From assembly GCA_964584315.1 (NCBI GenBank), contig CAZOZO010000016.1, positions 1 through 64,000 on the forward strand: 64,000 bases of DNA, given 5' to 3'. Each line of letters starts with the position of its first letter. Positions within the stretch are counted from its first letter, which is position 1. The notes below the pieces were generated by a model. It saw only the letters and a program-made list of their open reading frames with translations. It was not told the DNA's origin and searched no databases. This document shows positions 51,155 to 58,749 of this stretch, one piece after another. The position numbers and the translations under genes were made by a program. The DNA comes from CAXXOK01 sp964584315 (GTDB lineage: Bacteria; Bacillota; Clostridia; Christensenellales; Aristaeellaceae).

Positions 51155-52392
51155 GGTTGCTGAGCCCCCTTCCCCGCAGGCGGAAACAGCGTTTCCAACA
51201 GCTTTTCACTGCGGCAACGCTCGTTCCAGCGTGCCTGCGCAGCCTGCCGCATCGTCTCGACCGTTTTGCCCGGCAGGGCGCGCAGCTCCGCCAGCGCGGC
51301 ATACACAGCCTGCGCGCCGCCCTCCGGCTCGTACAGGCGGCCGAAGGTATCGTCTACCAGCTCGGGGATGCCGTTGATACGGGGGGCCACCACCAGCACG
51401 CCCTCGTGCATCGCTTCCATGATGGACACGGGCACGCCCTCGCTGCGGCTGGTGTTCACAAACACGTCGAAGGGCTGCGCGGCATACAGGCGCTGCACCT
51501 GCTCGCGGTTGACCGTGCCCGTGATCTCAAACTCGATATCATGGTTTGCATCCAGCTTTTGCGCGGCATAGGCGCGAACGGCCGCCTCATCGGGCCCGCC
51601 GCCGATATGCGTCCAGCGCACGCGGCCATCCCCCCACATCGCAAGCGCGTCGATGAGTACGGGGATCTGCTTGCGCTCGATCACCGCCGCGCAGCTGACG
51701 ATGCGGAACACGCCGTCCTGATAGTACGGCGCGGGAAAGCGGCGGGTGGCCTCGCCCCCCGCGGAGCCTAGCATGACCATATGCAGCTTATGGGCAGGCA
51801 GCTCAGCGCAGGCGTTCAGGCATTCGACCGCGTCCAGGCTGATGGGGTAGATCGCGTCCAGCTGCTCGCCCAGGTAGCGTTTCATCAGGTAGGGGTTCAT
51901 GGGGTTGGCATCCCGGTTGATGTCAAAATGGTGCCCCCGCGCGATGGCGCGCACATTCGGGCGGCGGTGCTTGCACAGCGCTGCCGCAAAGCCGTCGTAG
52001 CTCATCCAGAAGGAGTAGAGGGTCGTGTCCTCCTCCTGATGCAGCACGGCCTGCGTCCAGTTGGCCAGCATCAGCCCGCGGATCGTGAACATCAGCAGCT
52101 TGGCCGCGGCGACGGGGCGGAACTTACGGTCTTTGCGCAGGTGGTTCAGCTCCCGCCAGAACTCCGGCAGGAAAGGCGCGCGCAGCTTCGCGCGCAGCTC
52201 GCCCAGCGCGGGGCGGGCCACGGCGATGCGCTCCGGCATCGGCTCGGTCACCTCCGCGACGCCGTAATAGCTGCACAGCACCACGCGGTCGAAATGCGCA
52301 AGGAGCCAAGGAAGCTCCTGCAAAAAAAACGGATCGGGCCTTCCCGCGCCATCCAGGCCGCAGGAGCTTAAGTAAACGACGGTTCTTTTCAT
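51151..52392 (-). CDS. GT4 family glycosyltransferase
   Basis: A 413-residue GT-B enzyme. RIVSCAAVIERKQIPVLIDAL (start of the C-domain, about 227-247), IGGGPDEAAVRAYA, and the sugar-nucleotide E-x7-E region TSRSEGVPVSIMEAMHEGVLV (about 328-348) are clear. The ATG at 52392 overlaps the upstream stop; longer starts run into that gene. Together with three further GT4 genes it probably builds the repeat unit of a surface polysaccharide. Confidence 0.87.
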   Translation of the reverse strand: MKRTVVYLSSCGLDGAGRPDPFFLQELPWLLAHFDRVVLCSYYGVAEVTEPMPERIAVARPALGELRAKLRAPFLPEFWRELNHLRKDRKFRPVAAAKLLMFTIRGLMLANWTQAVLHQEEDTTLYSFWMSYDGFAAALCKHRRPNVRAIARGHHFDINRDANPMNPYLMKRYLGEQLDAIYPISLDAVECLNACAELPAHKLHMVMLGSAGGEATRRFPAPYYQDGVFRIVSCAAVIERKQIPVLIDALAMWGDGRVRWTHIGGGPDEAAVRAYAAQKLDANHDIEFEITGTVNREQVQRLYAAQPFDVFVNTSRSEGVPVSIMEAMHEGVLVVAPRINGIPELVDDTFGRLYEPEGGAQAVYAALAELRALPGKTVETMRQAAQARWNERCRSEKLLETLFPPAGKGAQQP

Positions 52393-53537
52393 TTCGGTAC
52401 CCTTTCCAATGCATCCAGAATTCCGCGTAGGATGCCCACCCACGACATGGTGGCCTGCGCATGCGCGCGCATACGCCCTGCTACGCCCGCGTCCCGCTTG
52501 GCGTTTTGCGCGAAGGCCACCACGGCGGCCATGTCGATGGGGGTATCGTCATTGGGCACGCGCAGGGCGAAGGCGGGGTCGTCCGGCAGGGCGGGGTCGT
52601 CCACCGCGGAGAGGAACGGCAGGCCGCGCGCCATATACTCGCGCAGCTTGAGCGTCATGCCCGTCGCAAGGCCGTAGCGGTACATGCCAAGGCTGCCCAC
52701 GCCCACGTCGCAGGTGTCGATCAGGCCGTCCAGCGCCGCGCCGTGCATGGGGCCCCGAAAGGTCACGCGGGTTTGCAGGCCGAGCTTTTCGGCCAGCGCC
52801 TTCCATGCGGCCAGCGAGCCGTCGCCGTCGCCGCCCACCATTTCGATGCGCACATCCGCGCCGCCCCGGTAATCGGCCAGTGCAGTCAACATGCGGTCGT
52901 ATCCGTGCCATCCGCTCATGCTGGCCAGCGCCAGCAGGCGTACCGCAGGATCGTCCGCGTTGGGCCTGTGCAGCGGAAAGGCCTCCACATCCACGCCGTT
53001 GAGGATATTCATAGCGGGCCGCCCGTCCAAAAGGCCGCTCTCGCAGGGTTTGCCGATCAGCGTGTACAGGTCGACCAGCGGATGGAGCTTCGCCAGCACG
53101 TGGTCGGTATGCGCAAACACCAGCCTGCGCAGGAAAAACCGGCTGTTCTCCTCGTCCTTGGGGTAGGTGGGGTATTCCAGCACCAGCTTGCCCCCAGCGG
53201 CCTTGAGCGCGCGCATGGCTTTCAAAGCGCCGCCGAACGTGGGCATGTAGCGCAGGTAGAGCACATCCACGCGGATGCGATGCAGCGCCGCGCGCACGGC
53301 GGCCATCAGGTCGCCGAAAATCACCGTATGGTCGTACCCCGGCATGCGGGCGAGGGGCGCGCGACGCAAAAGCCTGCGGCCTTCGGCCCCCACCAGCCAC
53401 AGGCCGGCCTCGTCCCAGCCGATATGGTAGGCGTCCCACCCCAGCGCGCGCGCGGCCGCCAGCTGGCCGTCGAACTTCGCTTGCAGGTTGTCGCGGCGGT
53501 GCAGGGGATATTTCATCACAAACAGGATGGTGGGCAT
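52389..53537 (-). CDS. Glycosyltransferase, GT-B fold (GT4-like)
   Basis: A 382-residue protein. FVMKYPLHRRDNLQAKFDGQL at the N-terminus, NILNGVDVEAFPL at the domain junction (about 182-194), LLALASMSGWHGYDRML and the C-terminal LKLREYMARGLPFLS give the GT-B pattern. The donor-site acid motif is less canonical than in its neighbours. Start and stop overlap neighbouring genes by 1-4 nt. Confidence 0.82.
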   Translation of the reverse strand: MPTILFVMKYPLHRRDNLQAKFDGQLAAARALGWDAYHIGWDEAGLWLVGAEGRRLLRRAPLARMPGYDHTVIFGDLMAAVRAALHRIRVDVLYLRYMPTFGGALKAMRALKAAGGKLVLEYPTYPKDEENSRFFLRRLVFAHTDHVLAKLHPLVDLYTLIGKPCESGLLDGRPAMNILNGVDVEAFPLHRPNADDPAVRLLALASMSGWHGYDRMLTALADYRGGADVRIEMVGGDGDGSLAAWKALAEKLGLQTRVTFRGPMHGAALDGLIDTCDVGVGSLGMYRYGLATGMTLKLREYMARGLPFLSAVDDPALPDDPAFALRVPNDDTPIDMAAVVAFAQNAKRDAGVAGRMRAHAQATMSWVGILRGILDALERVPK

Positions 53538-54670
53538 CAGTGCGCCTCCCCTTTGGCAAGCTGCGCAAGGTACAGCGCGGCCATGTGCGCCCGCACCTCC
53601 GGCAGGGCGTAGGCGGCGATGGTCTCGCGGTTATGCGCGCCCATGGCGGCGGCCCGCGCGGGGTCGCCAAGGATCGCGTCCAGCCCCTTGGCCAGCCCTT
53701 CCACGTCCGTGGGCGGGCACAGCACGCCGCCCTTGCCGTCCGCCAGCAAGTCGCTGCTACCGCGCACACGCGAGGCCACGCAGGGCAACCCCGCGGCCAT
53801 CGCCTCCATCAGTGACACGGGCAGCCCCTCCTGAAACGAAGGGAACAGGAAGGCGTCGGATGCACCCAGCAGCGCCGCCACATCGCGCCGGAAGCCCAGA
53901 AAGCGCACACGGCCTCCGACACCCAGCGCCTTGGCCCGCTCCCGCAACAGCGCGTCCTGCTCGCCCACGCCGCAAAACAGCAGCGTGACGCAGTCAAGGC
54001 GTGCCACCGCCTCGATACAGGTCAGGTGGTTCTTGCGCGGGATGTGCTCGCCAACGGTGATGACCACCCTGTCCGCTCCGGCAAGACCCAGCCCCGCGCG
54101 CACGGCGGCCCTGTCCACAGGCACAGCAAAGCGCGACAGATCGACCCCCACGCCGTTCACCAGCGCCGTCTCGCGCGCGTGGAAACGTTTGGCGCGCGCG
54201 TCGTCCTCACGGTTGATGGTGATCAGCAGGTCGGTAAAGCGCGACAGCCACCTTTCCGCCGGGTAGAACAAAAGCCAGTTGAGCAGCGGCGCGCCTTTGT
54301 AAAAATGGAACCCGTGCGCAGTATAGAGCACCCGCGTGCCGCGCCCTCGCGCATCCCGTGCGGCAAGGCGCGTGAGCATCCCGCCCACGGGCGTATGGCA
54401 GTGGATCAGCGCATAATCCTCCGTGTCGATCAGCGCCTTGAGCTGCTTGTAGGCTGCGACATTGCGGGGGCTGAGCGGCGAGCGTTCAAACGCCAGGTCG
54501 ATGTAGCGGTCGCAGTGCGGCACCACGGGGTTTGCTTCGCCCGTGTCGTTGCCCGCGCAGCAGTGCACCTCGTAGCCCTGCTCGCGGAACCACTGCATGT
54601 ACGGCAGGTGGAACACCAGAATGTGCCCGCGCAGCACCGTAGCCACGAACAGCACTTTCTTTTTGCTCAT
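53537..54670 (-). CDS. GT4 family glycosyltransferase, EpsD/EpsF-like
   Basis: A 377-residue GT-B enzyme. VATVLRGHILVFHLPYMQWF opens the N-domain; YTAHGFHFYKGAPLLNWLLF is characteristic of the EpsD group. The C-domain has VITVGEHIPRKNHLTCIEAV and FPSFQEGLPVSLMEAMAAGL (E-x7-E, about 285-304). It probably adds an early sugar to the undecaprenyl-linked primer. It overlaps the epimerase stop by 4 nt. Confidence 0.88.
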   Translation of the reverse strand: MSKKKVLFVATVLRGHILVFHLPYMQWFREQGYEVHCCAGNDTGEANPVVPHCDRYIDLAFERSPLSPRNVAAYKQLKALIDTEDYALIHCHTPVGGMLTRLAARDARGRGTRVLYTAHGFHFYKGAPLLNWLLFYPAERWLSRFTDLLITINREDDARAKRFHARETALVNGVGVDLSRFAVPVDRAAVRAGLGLAGADRVVITVGEHIPRKNHLTCIEAVARLDCVTLLFCGVGEQDALLRERAKALGVGGRVRFLGFRRDVAALLGASDAFLFPSFQEGLPVSLMEAMAAGLPCVASRVRGSSDLLADGKGGVLCPPTDVEGLAKGLDAILGDPARAAAMGAHNRETIAAYALPEVRAHMAALYLAQLAKGEAH

Positions 54671-55521
54671 ACGCCCGCCTCCGTGCGCCGGATGGTCTCG
54701 GCAAACGGCAGCGCGGCTGTGTCCGCAAACGCGGCGCTCATGGCGCGGTCATACGTAAGCGTGCCGAACACCTTGCCCAGCGTGGGCACGCGCGGGGCCA
54801 GCAGCCGGAGGAGCCACCCAAGGCCGCGCGGCTGCCAGAGCCGCCTGCCATGCGCGGCCGCGATAGCCGCCGCCAGCGCGTCGGTGCGCACGTAGTCCGG
54901 GTTCTGGGGGAAGAAAAGGCCGCCCTCGCCGCTGTCCAGCAGCCGCTCCACAAAGGCGCAGAGCGTATCGATATAGAGCATGCTGCGCTCGTTCTGCACG
55001 CGGGGGAACACCGGCAACCTTTGCACCAGCGCGGAGAGGCGCGGGTAGTTGCCGCGGCAGCCGGGGCCGTAGATCATGGGCGGGCGAAGCGTCGCCACGC
55101 GGAAACCTTCGCCCGCAAGGGCAGTAAGCCCCGCCTCGGCTGCCAGCTTGCTGCGCCCGTAGGCGCTGCTTGGCCGCGCGGGGGTATCCGCTGTGATGCG
55201 CCCGGTCGTGCGCCCATATACGCTCATGGAGCTGAAAAACACGAATTGGGAGACGCCCGCGGCCTTGGCGCTCTCCGCCACGGCTACCGCGAGGCGGTGG
55301 TTCACCGCGTCGTAAAGGGGCTCGTTCTCTTTGGTCTCGCGCAGGTGGGCGATGCCCGCCACCAGCACCACCGCGTCAAAGCCCGCAAAGTCGAACGCCC
55401 GCCACCCGTCGCCGCGCATGTCCAGCGCAGTGGCAGCAAAGCGCTCCGGCGAGCGCCCCAGCCAAGCAGCGATGCGCGTGCCGATGTAGCTGCCTTCCCC
55501 CGCGATCAAAACCCGCTTCAT
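54667..55521 (-). CDS. NAD-dependent epimerase/dehydratase family protein
   Basis: A 284-residue extended SDR. The cofactor motif is GEGSYIGTRIAAWLG (about 7-21), a variant GxxSYIG in place of GxxGxxG. SSMSVYG and YGRSKLAAE form the catalytic Ser-Tyr-Lys, and LRPPMIYGPGC matches the UDP-glucose 4-epimerase-like group. The sugar substrate is unknown. The start is set by the ATGA overlap with the sugar transferase stop; the frame remains open upstream only inside that gene. Confidence 0.82.
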   Translation of the reverse strand: MKRVLIAGEGSYIGTRIAAWLGRSPERFAATALDMRGDGWRAFDFAGFDAVVLVAGIAHLRETKENEPLYDAVNHRLAVAVAESAKAAGVSQFVFFSSMSVYGRTTGRITADTPARPSSAYGRSKLAAEAGLTALAGEGFRVATLRPPMIYGPGCRGNYPRLSALVQRLPVFPRVQNERSMLYIDTLCAFVERLLDSGEGGLFFPQNPDYVRTDALAAAIAAAHGRRLWQPRGLGWLLRLLAPRVPTLGKVFGTLTYDRAMSAAFADTAALPFAETIRRTEAGV

Positions 55522-56144
55522 GGCTCCTCCTCCGTCCGCTTGGCGGTGTAGTGTTTGCCCTCCTTGCCCTCCGCGATGCCCTCGCCTTTGACCACCTTGA
55601 CGATCGTCAGCAGGAAGCACTTCACATCCAGCGAAAAGCTTACATTCTGCGCATACTCGCCGTCGCGCAGGGCCTTGGTCTCCAGCGCCAGCTCGTCGCG
55701 GCCGTTCACCTGCGCCCAGCCGCCCAGCCCAGGCAGCACGCCGTTTGCGCCGTACTGGTCGCGGTAGGCGATCAGGTCCTCCTGATTCCACAGGGCAGGG
55801 CGAGGGCCGATCACGCTCATCTGCCCCATCAGGATGTTGAACAGCTGGGGCAGCTCGTCGATGCTGGTCTTGCGCAGAAACTGCCCGCTGCGGGTGATGT
55901 AGCGCTGCGAGCCGCCCAGCTGGTGGGTGGGCACGTCGTGCGGCGCATCCGCCCGCATGGTGCGGAATTTGTAGATTTCAAAGAGCGCCTTGTTTTTCCC
56001 CACACGCTTCTGGCGAAACAGCACCGGCCCCGGCGAATCCAGCTTGACCCAAAGCGCGACCAGCAGGAAAAGCGGCAGCAGCACAAGGATGCCCGCCGCC
56101 GAACCGAGAATATCCAGCCCGCGCTTGACAAACCGTTGGTACAT
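55518..56144 (-). CDS. Undecaprenyl-phosphate sugar-1-phosphate transferase (priming enzyme)
   Basis: A 208-residue monotopic phosphoglycosyltransferase of the EpsL/WbaP C-terminal type. One N-terminal membrane helix (about 9-33) is followed by SPGPVLFRQKRVGKN, FEIYKFRTMR, RKTSIDELPQLFNILMG (catalytic Asp-Glu), VIGPRPAL and LPGLGGWAQVNGRDEL. It places the first sugar-1-P on undecaprenyl phosphate. TGGAGG precedes the ATG. A 70-nt gap separates it from the comEA-like gene. Confidence 0.93.
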   Translation of the reverse strand: MYQRFVKRGLDILGSAAGILVLLPLFLLVALWVKLDSPGPVLFRQKRVGKNKALFEIYKFRTMRADAPHDVPTHQLGGSQRYITRSGQFLRKTSIDELPQLFNILMGQMSVIGPRPALWNQEDLIAYRDQYGANGVLPGLGGWAQVNGRDELALETKALRDGEYAQNVSFSLDVKCFLLTIVKVVKGEGIAEGKEGKHYTAKRTEEEP

Positions 56145-56214
56145 CCGATGCGCCTCCACATGGTCCCCGCGCGCGGGGGAGATTGCCGCATGCCGCCGCG
56201 CCCGGGCGCGCATT

Positions 56215-56598
56215 TCAGGGCACGTCGGACGCGCCGCCAAAATCCAGCTGCGCGCGGAACGTCGCGAGCTTCTTTTCGCCGATACCCCTGACGGCCAGCA
56301 GATCCTCCGGGTAGCAAAACGCGCCGTTTGCCGCCCGTTCGGCCAAAATGGCCTGCGCCAGCTTCGGCCCCACGCCGGGCAGCGCCGTGAGCGCTTGCGC
56401 GTCCGCGGTGTTCACGTTTACCGTGCCCTGTGGCCATGGGGACGGGGCGCGCGCCGCGCGAAGCGGCGGCCGTGCGGCGGCGGTCAGGCGCGTTGCAAAC
56501 GGCCACGCGAGGCAGTGGCCCCACAAAAGGCCCGCGCCCGCGCACAGCGCCAGCGCCGCCAGAAGCAAGGCCAGCGCCCGCCGCGCCCGCGCGCTCAT
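56215..56598 (-). CDS. ComEA-like helix-hairpin-helix protein
   Basis: A 127-residue protein with one N-terminal TM helix (about 7-27) and a C-terminal pair of helix-hairpin-helix motifs: VNVNTADAQALTALPGVGP (about 60-78) and DLLAVRGIGEKKLATFR. It resembles the DNA-binding domain of the competence receptor ComEA. The SLBB domain of true ComEA is absent, so a role in uptake is uncertain. It overlaps cysS by 4 nt; no other com gene is near. Confidence 0.83.
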   Translation of the reverse strand: MSARARRALALLLAALALCAGAGLLWGHCLAWPFATRLTAAARPPLRAARAPSPWPQGTVNVNTADAQALTALPGVGPKLAQAILAERAANGAFCYPEDLLAVRGIGEKKLATFRAQLDFGGASDVP

Positions 56599-57992
56599 AC
56601 GCCCTTGCGCACCTTCTGCCCGGCGGCGGTATCCTCCAGGATGTAGCCCGCCGCGGTGATCAGGCCGCGCAGCTCGTCGCTCTTTTTCCAGTCCTTAGCC
56701 TTGCGGGCTTCGACGCGCGCGTCCACCATGGCCTGAATATCGGCGGGCAGGCCGTCCGTTTTTTTACTCATCAGGCCCAGCACGTCCGCCATCTGCGAGA
56801 GCTTGTCCTGCCCCAGCCGCACGGCCTCGCGGCTTACACCGTTTTGGGGGAGCTTGAACACCTCGCGCGCCAGCTCGAACATCGCGCCGATGGCGTCGGC
56901 GGTGTTCAGGTCGTCGTCCATGGCGGCGTTGAACTTCTCCACCGCCTTGTCCGCCTCGGCGGCGAAGGCCAGCTCGGCCTCGTCCATAGGCCTGTCCGCC
57001 GCGTTCTCCAGCATGAAGGCCAGCTGACCCTGCGCACCGTAGAGGCGGCTCAGGCTGCTCTGCGCCTGCTGGATCAGCTCGCGGCTGAAGTTGACGGGGC
57101 TGCGGTAGTGCGCCGAGAGCATGAACATGCGCACGGCCTCCAGGTCATACTCTTTGGCGATGTCGCGCACGGTAAAGAAGTTGCCCAGTGACTTGGACAT
57201 CTTCTCATTGTCGATGTTGATGAAGCCATTGTGCATCCAGTAGTGCACGTAGGGCTTGCCCGTGGCGCCTTCGCTCTGGGCGATCTCGTTTTCGTGGTGG
57301 GGAAACAGCAAGTCCTTGCCGCCGGCGTGGATGTCGAACGTCTCGCCCAGGTAGGTCATGCTCATGGCGGAGCACTCGATGTGCCAGCCCGGCCTGCCCA
57401 TGCCCCACGGGCTCTCCCACGCGGGTTCGCCCGACTTTTGCGCCTTCCACAGGGCAAAATCCAGCGGGTCTTCCTTGCGCTCATCCGTGCTCACGCGCGC
57501 GCCGCTCTCCAGATCTTCAAGGTTCTGGCCGCACAGGCACCCGTAGCTGGGGAAGGCGTGCACGCGGTAGTACACGTCGCCGTCCACCTCGTAGGCGAGG
57601 CCGTTTGCCATCAGCTTCTCAATGATGGCGATGATCTGCGGCATGTGCTCGGTGGCCAGGGGGTGCACCGTCGCGGGGCGGATACCCAGCGCCGTCGCGT
57701 CCGTAAAATACTCCGCGATGTAGCGGTCGGCCAGCTGGCGCACGGTGATGCCCTGCTCGTTCGCGCTTTTGATCATGCGGTCGTCGATATCGGTAAAGTT
57801 CTGCACGAACGTCACCTGATAGCCGCGGCTCTCAAAATAGCGGCGCAGCACATCAAACACGATGAACGGACGGGCGTTGCCGATGTGGAAATAGTTATAG
57901 ACCGTGGGGCCGCAAGCGTACATCTTGACCTTGCCGGCCTCGATGGGCACAAATTCTTCCTTTTTGCGGCTCATGCTGTTATAGATTTGCAT
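56595..57992 (-). CDS. cysS: Cysteinyl-tRNA synthetase
   Basis: A 465-residue class I aminoacyl-tRNA synthetase. YACGPTVYNYFHIGNARP (HIGN, zinc Cys) near 25-42, ECSAMSMTYLG and GGKDLLFPHHENE (zinc ligands), and KMSKSLGNF (about 268-276) are all intact. The ATG at 57992 is inside the end of cysE (14-nt overlap); the longer frame upstream is cysE sequence out of frame. The cysE-cysS pairing is typical of Firmicutes. Confidence 0.97.
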   Translation of the reverse strand: MQIYNSMSRKKEEFVPIEAGKVKMYACGPTVYNYFHIGNARPFIVFDVLRRYFESRGYQVTFVQNFTDIDDRMIKSANEQGITVRQLADRYIAEYFTDATALGIRPATVHPLATEHMPQIIAIIEKLMANGLAYEVDGDVYYRVHAFPSYGCLCGQNLEDLESGARVSTDERKEDPLDFALWKAQKSGEPAWESPWGMGRPGWHIECSAMSMTYLGETFDIHAGGKDLLFPHHENEIAQSEGATGKPYVHYWMHNGFINIDNEKMSKSLGNFFTVRDIAKEYDLEAVRMFMLSAHYRSPVNFSRELIQQAQSSLSRLYGAQGQLAFMLENAADRPMDEAELAFAAEADKAVEKFNAAMDDDLNTADAIGAMFELAREVFKLPQNGVSREAVRLGQDKLSQMADVLGLMSKKTDGLPADIQAMVDARVEARKAKDWKKSDELRGLITAAGYILEDTAAGQKVRKGV

Positions 57993-58749
57993 ACGTCTCC
58001 TCCTCTTCCGGTGTGGCGGGCATGGCGTCCGGGCAGGTGGTACAATCGCCCGAACATCGCCCGTCGCCCTCCGCATCCCCGTCCGCGTCGCAGCCCAAAC
58101 GGCGCGCATGGCGCGCCAGGCACGTCTCCAGATGGGTGAGTCGCGTATACAGAGCCTCCATGCGCTCCTTCATCGGGTCGGGCAGGTTGACCTGATCCAG
58201 ATCCACCTCCGCCTGCGGCGACTGCTTTTTGACGATGCGGCCAGGGTTGCCCACCACGGTGCAGTAGGGCGGCACGTTTTTGAGCACGATCGCGCCCGCG
58301 CCCACCTTGCTGTGGTCGCCGATCTCGATGGGCCCCAGAACCTTTGCGCCCGCGCCGATGGTAACGCCGCTCCCCACGGTGGGGTGGCGCTTGCCCACGT
58401 CCTTGCCTGTGCCGCCGAGGGTCACGCCCTGGTAGATGGTCACATCGTCGCCGATCACGGTGGTCTCGCCGATCACCACGCCGTCGCCATGGTCGATGAA
58501 CACCCTGCGCCCGATGGTCGCGCCTGGGTGAATCTCAATGCCTGTTTTATGCCGCGAGCGCTGGCTGAGCCAGCGCGCCAGCACCTTGTGCCCTTTGAGG
58601 TACAGGGCGTTGGCGATGCGGTGCGCCTTGAGCGCATCAAGGCCGGGGTAGCAGAGCTTGACTTCCAGCCTGCTGCTGGCTGCGGGGTCGCGCGCCAGAA
58701 CGGCGGCGATATCCTCCCGCGCGCGCATGCGCCTTTCCTTCCAGTTCAT
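57979..58749 (-). CDS. cysE: Serine O-acetyltransferase with cysteine-rich tail
   Basis: A 256-residue hexapeptide-repeat enzyme for cysteine synthesis (O-acetylserine formation). FIDHGDGVVIGETTVIGDDV (active-site His-Asp), GVTLGGTGKD and VVGNPGRIVK are standard. The C-terminal 50 residues are odd: they carry five Cys in CLARH, LGCDAD, RCSGDC and TTCPDA plus an acidic tail, not usual in CysE, where the C-terminus normally binds CysK or Cys. Overlaps ppk and cysS. Confidence 0.93.
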   Translation of the reverse strand: MNWKERRMRAREDIAAVLARDPAASSRLEVKLCYPGLDALKAHRIANALYLKGHKVLARWLSQRSRHKTGIEIHPGATIGRRVFIDHGDGVVIGETTVIGDDVTIYQGVTLGGTGKDVGKRHPTVGSGVTIGAGAKVLGPIEIGDHSKVGAGAIVLKNVPPYCTVVGNPGRIVKKQSPQAEVDLDQVNLPDPMKERMEALYTRLTHLETCLARHARRLGCDADGDAEGDGRCSGDCTTCPDAMPATPEEEETYANL

